DNA of 34,580 nt. Source: Gammaproteobacteria bacterium (GTDB lineage: Bacteria; Pseudomonadota; Gammaproteobacteria; Steroidobacterales; UBA11654). Location: positions 9,718 through 44,297 of the forward strand of contig PBDY01000009.1 of NCBI GenBank assembly GCA_002717445.1. Direction: 5' to 3'. Below the pieces are notes generated by a model. It saw only the letters and a list, made by a program, of their open reading frames with translations. It was not told the origin of the DNA and searched no databases. Numbering within the stretch: position 1 is the first letter of the stretch; every line of letters starts with the position of its first letter. This document shows positions 28,148-34,580 of this stretch, one piece after another. The position numbers and the translations under genes are program-made.

Positions 28148-29549
28148 ATCAGGAAAAACACTATTTGAAAAGGTCTGGGAAGATCATTTGGTTGTTGAAG
28201 AAACCCCAAATACGCCAGCAATACTTTATATTGACCTCCATCTCATTCATGAAGTTACAACGCCCCAAGCTTTTCAGTCTCTTAGGGATAAAGGGTTATC
28301 ATTAAGAGACCCAAATAAAGTTCTGGCCACTATGGATCATTCCACCCCAACTCTACCCGTTAAAAGCATAGCCGATCTTGATATTGTTGCCGAAAAAGGA
28401 CCTGCAGATCAAATAAGAGATATGATTAGAAATTGTGAAGAGTTTGGAGTCGAACTCCATGGATTTGATTCAGACAAAAGAGGGATTGTCCATGTAATGG
28501 GGCCTGAACTTGGAGCAACCCAACCAGGTAAAACCATTGTATGTGGTGACAGCCACACCAGTACTCATGGCGCATTTGGAGCGCTCGCTTTTGGCATAGG
28601 TACAACAGAGGTTGGCCATGTTTTGGCGTCACAATGTCTACTTCAAAGAAAACCGAAAACATTCGCAGTCAATATGGATGGCTCACTCCGATCAGGCGTA
28701 TCCGCAAAAGACATCATTTTGAAAATTATTCAAAAAGTTGGAGTCGATGGTGGCGTTGGGCATGTCATTGAATACAGGGGCTCAACAGCTGGCGTTCTCT
28801 CTCTAGAAGAAAGGATGACCATTTGTAACATGAGCATTGAGGCAGGAGCAAGAGCCGGAATGTTTGCACCCGATGATAAAACTTTTAATTACCTGATCGA
28901 TAAACCAATGTCACCAAAAGGTCCAGACTGGGATCAGGCAATGAAACGATGGTCAAGATTGGTTACAGATGAGGATGTTGCGTTTGATAAGGAAGTAAAC
29001 ATAGATATCGATCAGTTATCACCGATGGTTACTTATGGAACGAATCCAGGAATGGCAATGGAAATTGATGGTGTTGTTCCAGAAACAAACGGCGACCTTG
29101 GCTTTAAGCAGTCACTCAATTACATGCAAATTGAAGCTGGTAAACCGCTTATTGGAAAAGACATTGATGTAGTTTTTATTGGCAGTTGTACAAATTCAAG
29201 AATTTCAGATCTTAAAGATGCTGCTGAAATACTCAAGGATCGAAAAGTGTCTGATGGAGTAAAAGCATTAGTAGTGCCAGGCTCTCAGGCTATTAAGAAG
29301 GAAGCAGAAAGCCTTGGATTGGATAAAATCTTTGAATCGGCTGGGGCAGAATGGCGAGAGCCTGGTTGCTCCATGTGTCTAGGGATGAATGGAGACACAG
29401 TTGGGAATGGGAAATTAGCAGTCAGTACCAGCAATCGAAATTTTGAGGGCCGACAAGGAAAAGGAGCGAGAACAATACTCGCGAGTCCAAAAACAGCAGC
29501 GGCATCAGCAATATCGGGGTCAGTTGAGGATCCCAGAAAATATAGTTAA
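28140..29549 (+). CDS. leuC: 3-isopropylmalate dehydratase large subunit
   Basis: [51 protein letters not shown]...[34 protein letters not shown]...[11 protein letters not shown]. Confidence 0.97.
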   Translation: MAESGKTLFEKVWEDHLVVEETPNTPAILYIDLHLIHEVTTPQAFQSLRDKGLSLRDPNKVLATMDHSTPTLPVKSIADLDIVAEKGPADQIRDMIRNCEEFGVELHGFDSDKRGIVHVMGPELGATQPGKTIVCGDSHTSTHGAFGALAFGIGTTEVGHVLASQCLLQRKPKTFAVNMDGSLRSGVSAKDIILKIIQKVGVDGGVGHVIEYRGSTAGVLSLEERMTICNMSIEAGARAGMFAPDDKTFNYLIDKPMSPKGPDWDQAMKRWSRLVTDEDVAFDKEVNIDIDQLSPMVTYGTNPGMAMEIDGVVPETNGDLGFKQSLNYMQIEAGKPLIGKDIDVVFIGSCTNSRISDLKDAAEILKDRKVSDGVKALVVPGSQAIKKEAESLGLDKIFESAGAEWREPGCSMCLGMNGDTVGNGKLAVSTSNRNFEGRQGKGARTILASPKTAAASAISGSVEDPRKYS

Positions 29550-29554
29550 TTTGT

Positions 29555-30127
29555 ATGGATAAGATTATTGAATTCACTTCCAAGACTGTAGTTCTGTCAG
29601 TCAACGATATCGATACTGACCAAATCATACCCGCCAGATTTCTAACAGTGACAACGAAAGATGGACTTGGGGATGGTTTATTTTCGGATTGGAGATTCGA
29701 TGAGTCTGGAAATAAGATTGAAGATTTTCCATTGAATCAGGCTAAATCAGAAGGTTGCTCAGTCCTGGTCGCTGGGAGCAATTTTGGCTGCGGCTCTTCT
29801 CGTGAGCATGCACCTTGGGCATTGGTTGATTATGGATTTAAAGCAATCCTAAGCACATCGTTTGCTGATATTTTTCAGAATAATGCACTAAAGAATGGAC
29901 TGTTACCACTTACGGTATCTCAAGAGTTTCATAGCATGTTGACTGACAGTGAAGGGATTCAAGTTAAAGTCAGTTTAGAGGAAATGAACATTCAGAGTTC
30001 CAATGGAATGACTGAGCCTTTTGATCTTGAACCTTTTTCAAGGTATTGCTTAATGAATGGTATTGATCAACTTGGATTTATAATGAACCATGAAAATCAA
30101 ATCCAAGCATATGAAGATAAAGGATAA
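29555..30127 (+). CDS. leuD: 3-isopropylmalate dehydratase small subunit
   Basis: DIDTDQIIPARFLTVTTKDGLGDGLFSDWRF...VLVAGSNFGCGSSREHAPWALVDYGFKAIL. Confidence 0.96.
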   Translation: MDKIIEFTSKTVVLSVNDIDTDQIIPARFLTVTTKDGLGDGLFSDWRFDESGNKIEDFPLNQAKSEGCSVLVAGSNFGCGSSREHAPWALVDYGFKAILSTSFADIFQNNALKNGLLPLTVSQEFHSMLTDSEGIQVKVSLEEMNIQSSNGMTEPFDLEPFSRYCLMNGIDQLGFIMNHENQIQAYEDKG

Positions 30128-30130
30128 TCC

Positions 30131-31186
30131 ATGAAAGCAGAAATAACGGTATTGGCAGGTGATGGTATAGGGCCTGAAATCACTGAACATGCATTAAAAG
30201 TTCTTAAGGCTATTGAGAAAAAGTATGATCACGACTTCATCTTAAATGATGCACTCTTTGGCGGCATTGCAATTGATGAGACCGGTGACCCATTTCCAGA
30301 GGAAACAAAAGACTTATGCAAGCAAAGTGACGCTGTTTTATTGGGTGCTGTCGGCGGACCAAAATGGAGTGACCCAAAGGCAAAAACCAGACCTGAAAAA
30401 GGTTTATTGGATATGAGATCAGACTTAGGTGTTTATGCAAACCTAAGGCAAATTAAAACGTATCCTCAGTTGATTGACAATTCACCGATTGAAAATTCCA
30501 GACTTGAGGGCATAGACATACTATTTGTTCGCGAACTCATCGGCGGGATTTATTTTGGTGACAAAGAGCGGTCAGATGACTACGCAAAAGATGTTTGCGA
30601 ATATTCATCATTTGAAATAGAACGTATTGTGAAAGTGGCAGCTGATTTATCTATAAAGAGAAAAAATAAGCTGACTTCTGTTGACAAAGCAAATGTAATG
30701 GCGACGTCACAACTTTGGAGATCAGTAACCACTTCATTGATTGAAAGCGAATACCCAAGCATTGAAATGGAACATCTTCTCGTTGATGCTGCCACCATGC
30801 ACCTTCTTTCACGTCCAGCTGATTTCGATGTGATTGTTGCTGAAAATTTATTTGGCGATATTTTAACCGACGAAGCATCAATGCTAACTGGATCAATAGG
30901 CATGATACCTTCCGCTTCTCTGGGCGATAACAATTTTGGCGTATATGAACCAATACATGGTTCTGCTCCGGATATTCAAGGCAAAGGGCTTGCCAATCCA
31001 TGCGGCATGATACTTTCTGTTGCGATGATGCTCAAGCATTCACTGCAGTTGGTTCAGGAATCAAATGAAATAGAAAATGCTGTTGAGTCGGTTCTCAATG
31101 ATGGAATGTTTACAGCAGACTTATCAAGCGATCACCATGTATCAACAGACGAAATGGGAACCGCAATTCTCACCAAAATAATTTAA
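30131..31186 (+). CDS. leuB: 3-isopropylmalate dehydrogenase
   Basis: ITVLAGDGIGPEITEHALKVLKAIEKKYDHDF...LLGAVGGPKW...LRSDLGVYANLRQIK-type region...LFGDILTDEASMLTGSIGMIPSASL. Confidence 0.97.
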   Translation: MKAEITVLAGDGIGPEITEHALKVLKAIEKKYDHDFILNDALFGGIAIDETGDPFPEETKDLCKQSDAVLLGAVGGPKWSDPKAKTRPEKGLLDMRSDLGVYANLRQIKTYPQLIDNSPIENSRLEGIDILFVRELIGGIYFGDKERSDDYAKDVCEYSSFEIERIVKVAADLSIKRKNKLTSVDKANVMATSQLWRSVTTSLIESEYPSIEMEHLLVDAATMHLLSRPADFDVIVAENLFGDILTDEASMLTGSIGMIPSASLGDNNFGVYEPIHGSAPDIQGKGLANPCGMILSVAMMLKHSLQLVQESNEIENAVESVLNDGMFTADLSSDHHVSTDEMGTAILTKII

Positions 31187-31203
31187 TCCATTTAAACAAA
31201 TTA

Positions 31204-31231
31204 TTGTATTTAGAAAGATTATGTTTATAAT
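31204..31231 (+). promoter_or_regulatory. Candidate sigma-70 promoter of trpR-like/his operon
   Basis: TTGTAT (31204-31209), 16-nt spacer, TATAAT (31226-31231); expected TSS near 31238. Confidence 0.6.
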
Positions 31232-31238
31232 GTCGCTC

Positions 31239-31258
31239 TGTATTAACACATTAGTACA
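31239..31258. promoter_or_regulatory. Candidate TrpR-family operator
   Basis: TGTATTAA-CACA-TTAGTACA inverted repeat (7 of 8 arm positions complementary), overlapping the expected +1 of the promoter just upstream of the TrpR-like regulator gene. Confidence 0.65.
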
Positions 31259-31280
31259 ATAGAACATAGGAAGCATCAAA

Positions 31281-31589
31281 ATGAAAATAGAAAGAGTTTT
31301 GACTAAAAAAGAAGAACAGTTTGCTGAAGAACGATTCTATAAAGCAATCATGACGTTAAAGGATATGGATGAATACCGGTCATTCTTTAACGATATATGT
31401 ACACCGGCTGAATTCGAGTCACTTAAAGACAGATGGAGTGTAGCTGAACTTCTCGACAAGGGTTATACCTATAGAGAAATAAAGACCATGACGGGCGTGA
31501 GCCTGACAACAATCGGCAGAGTTGCTAGGTTTCTATTTGATGGAGCAAATGGCTACAAAATGGCACTGGATAGGATTAAAAAACAATGA
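31281..31589 (+). CDS. TrpR/YerC/YecD-family transcriptional regulator
   Basis: YRSFFNDICTPAEFESLKDRWSVAELLDKGYTYREIKTMTGVSLTTIGRVARFLFDGANGYKMALDRI; TrpR-like HTH resembling YerC/YecD. Good SD (AGGAAG). Confidence 0.9.
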   Translation: MKIERVLTKKEEQFAEERFYKAIMTLKDMDEYRSFFNDICTPAEFESLKDRWSVAELLDKGYTYREIKTMTGVSLTTIGRVARFLFDGANGYKMALDRIKKQ

Positions 31590-32479
31590 ATGAGAGAATA
31601 AAAATTGCCATACAGAAATCTGGCAGACTCACTGAGCACAGCATTACCCTGCTTCAGAAATGTGGCCTTGTTATCAGTCACACTAAAGATCAATTAATTG
31701 GATATGGCGAAAATATGCCATTCGATATCATGTTTGTTAGAGACGATGATATTCCAGGATTAATCCAAGAAAATCTCTGTGAAATTGGACTTGTGGGTGC
31801 AAATGTTGCAATAGAAAAGAAATTGTCATACGAGGCGGACCAATCTTCTTGTGAATTTACTCTAATGTCACCGCTTGATTTTGGTCATTGCAAGCTATCA
31901 TTTGCATACCCAGACTCATCAATCATTCGCTCAATCAAAGACCTTGAAGGCAAAACAATAGCAACCAGTTATCCTTTTACAGTTAGAAACTACTTTACTG
32001 AAAACAAGATTAATGCAAATGTCACGGAATTCTCAGGAGCTGTTGAGTTGGCACCAAGTTTAGGTAAAGCCGATGCAATCTGTGACCTCGTATCAACCGG
32101 AAATACGCTTAGAGCACACAACCTTGAACTTGGAGAGACCATCATGGAGAGTGTTGCAACCGTTCTTAAATCCAATGCAAAGCAATCTCAATTTAAGAAT
32201 ATGTGGATCGATAAAATAATTGAAAGGATCAATGGTGTGCTTCAAGTGAATGAGAGTAAATACATAATGATGCATGCTCCAAAAAATGCGATCAATGAGA
32301 TAACAAATCTCTTGCCCGGGACTGAATCACCAACGGTCATCCCATTGGACGGCATTGAAGGCACTGTTGCTGTTCATGTGGTTTGTAAAGAGACTGTTTT
32401 CTGGGAGACATTAGAGGACCTTAAAGAGGTTGGAGCATCATCCATATTGGTGGTTCCAGTTGAGAAAATGTTGATGTAA
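31586..32479 (+). CDS. hisG: ATP phosphoribosyltransferase, long form
   Basis: MNERIKIAIQKSGRLTEHSITLLQKCGLVI...LCEIGLVGANV...VSTGNTLRAHNLE; C-terminal regulatory extension PTVIPLDGIEGTVAVHVV. Overlaps trpR-like gene (ATGA). Confidence 0.96.
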   Translation: MNERIKIAIQKSGRLTEHSITLLQKCGLVISHTKDQLIGYGENMPFDIMFVRDDDIPGLIQENLCEIGLVGANVAIEKKLSYEADQSSCEFTLMSPLDFGHCKLSFAYPDSSIIRSIKDLEGKTIATSYPFTVRNYFTENKINANVTEFSGAVELAPSLGKADAICDLVSTGNTLRAHNLELGETIMESVATVLKSNAKQSQFKNMWIDKIIERINGVLQVNESKYIMMHAPKNAINEITNLLPGTESPTVIPLDGIEGTVAVHVVCKETVFWETLEDLKEVGASSILVVPVEKMLM

Positions 32480-32484
32480 AGAAT

Positions 32485-33786
32485 ATGAGCTATGAAATCA
32501 TACAATGGAATCGATTGGCTGAAGATGAAAAAAACTCATCCATTCAGAGACCAGTTCTTGAGAGCTTGAGGGAGCAAGGGTCGATTATTTCTAGTATCTT
32601 CGAAAGCATTGCATCTGAGGGTGATCAAGCTCTCAAAAGATACACAAGAATGTATGACGGAGTTGAGATAGATAACTTTTTAATGAATGAAAAGGAAATT
32701 GAATCTGCTTTCAGTCGAACGCCCAGATATTTAATGCAATCAATTGAGAATGCGATAGAGAATGTAAAAACATTTCATCAAAAAAATATCAGTAAAGACG
32801 CAGGAATAATAAAGGTTAAGGAAGGTGTAAAATGTCAGGTTATAAGAAGACCCATCGAAAATGTAGGACTTTATATACCCGCTGGTAATAACCCTCTTCC
32901 CTCTACAGCAATAATGTTAGGCGTGCCCTCCTCGCTTGCTAACAATAAGCAATCGTTCATTGTTTCTCCTCCCAACAATGAAGGACTGGTAAATGATTCA
33001 ATCGTTGTTGCAGCTCGATTAAGTGGAATTGGGAAAATCTTTAAAGCCGGCGGCGCTCAATCAATTGCTGCAATGGCCCAAGGAACAGAATCGATTCCTC
33101 AGGCAGATAAAATATTTGGTCCAGGGAACAGCTGGGTCACAAAAGCTAAGCAAATGATTTCAACACTCGGTTTACCGGTTTCCATCGATATGCCTGCCGG
33201 ACCTACAGAAGTCATGATTATTTCTGATGGCAATACAAATCCTAAATTTATTGCCTATGATTTGCTTTCACAAGCAGAGCATGGCATTGATTCTCAGGTC
33301 ATTTTGATTTCACCAGATGAATCATTTCTAAAAAAAGTCAGTATTGAAATTGATAAAGCAATTCGAACAATCAGTACCCGAGAGATTGCCAGAATCTCAA
33401 TGGAAAACTCCAAACTGATTTTTGTTGATGCACTTGAGGAAGCATTTAACATTTCAAATATTTATGCACCTGAGCACTTAATCATTAACTGTCAGGATGC
33501 AGAACAAATGCTTCCTAAAATATCGTCAGCAGGATCTGTGTTTCTCGGTGAATGGAGCCCAGAGTCGGCAGGAGACTATTGCAGTGGCACGAACCATGTA
33601 TTACCCACAGCTGGTTTTGCAAGCTCATACAGCGGTTTATCAGTAGACAGTTTTTGTAAATCGATATCAGTGCAAAGTCTAACCAGAGAAGGGTTGCAAT
33701 CAATTGGCGATGATATAATCAATTTAGCAATGGCAGAAGGTCTAGAGGCACATGCAAAAGCCGTTGCAGTGAGGATTGAAGAATGA
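32485..33786 (+). CDS. hisD: Histidinol dehydrogenase
   Basis: VRRP-type IENVGLYIPAGNNPLPSTAIMLGVPS...AGGAQSIAAMAQGTESIPQADKIFGPGNSWVTKAKQ...MPAGPTEVMIISDG. Confidence 0.97.
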   Translation: MSYEIIQWNRLAEDEKNSSIQRPVLESLREQGSIISSIFESIASEGDQALKRYTRMYDGVEIDNFLMNEKEIESAFSRTPRYLMQSIENAIENVKTFHQKNISKDAGIIKVKEGVKCQVIRRPIENVGLYIPAGNNPLPSTAIMLGVPSSLANNKQSFIVSPPNNEGLVNDSIVVAARLSGIGKIFKAGGAQSIAAMAQGTESIPQADKIFGPGNSWVTKAKQMISTLGLPVSIDMPAGPTEVMIISDGNTNPKFIAYDLLSQAEHGIDSQVILISPDESFLKKVSIEIDKAIRTISTREIARISMENSKLIFVDALEEAFNISNIYAPEHLIINCQDAEQMLPKISSAGSVFLGEWSPESAGDYCSGTNHVLPTAGFASSYSGLSVDSFCKSISVQSLTREGLQSIGDDIINLAMAEGLEAHAKAVAVRIEE

Positions 33787-34580
33787 ATATCAAAGACTTA
33801 GTTCGACCCGAAGTATTAAACCTAAAACCTTATGTCCCAGCAAAGAAAGTGTTGGATAAAATTAGATTGAATGCAAATGAAAGCCCATATTCTGTTACGC
33901 GCTCTGCGTCTGAAGATTCTTTGAATTTATATCCAGATGCAAGACCCGATGAAATAAGGAGTATGGTTGCAAGTTATTTGGAAATATCTAGTGAAAATAT
34001 TGTCATCACAAGGGGAAGCACAGAGGCAATAGATGTTTCTATCCGAACGTTTTGCGTTCCAGATAAGGATGGAATCCTGGTATTTCCGCCAACGTTTGAA
34101 ATGTATAAATTTTATGCTGAGATTCAGGGAATTAAAATGCATACCATCCTTTTGGATAAAGAAAACAGGTATTCATTGGACATGAAAGCCATAGAAATAT
34201 TTGATCCCAATCAAGCCAAGCTGATTTTTATTTGTTCTCCATCAAATCCTCTTGGTCATACGCTCAGTGATGAATCCATTTTTCGTGTGTGTGAGCATTT
34301 TTCAGAATCTGGACTCGTTATATTAGACGGCGCATATGTTGAATTTGATGACGATGGGATTTATCAAAAGGTTTTATCTAAATTTGACAACGTCATCATG
34401 TTGAGAACCCTATCAAAGGCTTTTGGTTTGGCTGGAGTAAGGTGCGGAGCTTTAATTTCTTCTCCAGAGATATGCCAGTTTATTGAACGAGTCATACCGC
34501 CCTACTCATTCAGCACACCTGCCGTCAATGCAGTTGTTGATAGCTTGTCTGATGAAGGCATCAAAGAGTCTAAAAGAAAC
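33783..34580 (+). CDS. hisC: Histidinol-phosphate aminotransferase, truncated by right window edge
   Basis: ATG 33783 overlapping hisD stop (ATGA): MNIKDLVRPEVLNLKPYVPAKKVLDKIRLNANESPY...LNLYPDARPDEIRSMVASYLEISSENIVITRGSTEAIDV...LRTLSKAFGLAGVRCGALI. Not in ORF track because it has no stop inside the window. Confidence 0.95.
   Translation, partial: MNIKDLVRPEVLNLKPYVPAKKVLDKIRLNANESPYSVTRSASEDSLNLYPDARPDEIRSMVASYLEISSENIVITRGSTEAIDVSIRTFCVPDKDGILVFPPTFEMYKFYAEIQGIKMHTILLDKENRYSLDMKAIEIFDPNQAKLIFICSPSNPLGHTLSDESIFRVCEHFSESGLVILDGAYVEFDDDGIYQKVLSKFDNVIMLRTLSKAFGLAGVRCGALISSPEICQFIERVIPPYSFSTPAVNAVVDSLSDEGIKESKRN

Overview
The window is a bacterial chromosomal segment that looks gamma-proteobacterial and is mostly housekeeping or metabolic. 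From left to right: a truncated DUF3108-like protein and a lipoprotein (-); etfB-etfA and an MFS transporter (+); a (-) block of TRAP dctQ-dctM, peroxiredoxin, NADP-dependent oxidoreductase and a membrane protein; aldehyde dehydrogenase (+); an SDR (-); an AhpD-like protein and MscS (+); an HMG-CoA lyase-HyuA-HyuB block (-); a two-domain VOC protein and TauE/SafE (+); a DUF3450-ExbB/TtpC-ExbB-ExbD-TonB-TPR energy-transduction cluster (-); ilvC-leuA-ilvE-leuC-leuD-leuB (+); and a TrpR/YerC-family regulator with hisG-hisD-hisC (+, hisC truncated at the right edge). No CRISPR, rRNA, tRNA or mobile element was recognised. The best signals are two regulatory structures in intergenic DNA. (1) 24404-24626 looks like a leucine transcription attenuator upstream of ilvC. 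It has a short ORF with a TLLSLLLI run, a G-rich segment that can pair with the 5' arm of a strong intrinsic terminator, and then the terminator itself. (2) 31239-31258 is a 20-bp inverted repeat (TGTATTAA-CACA-TTAGTACA) at the expected start of transcription of the trpR-like/his operon. It resembles TrpR-type operators and suggests an autoregulating TrpR-family repressor of histidine biosynthesis. A smaller oddity is a lipoprotein whose full signal peptide only makes sense with an AUC (or other non-canonical) start. No wholly new multi-gene system was evident.
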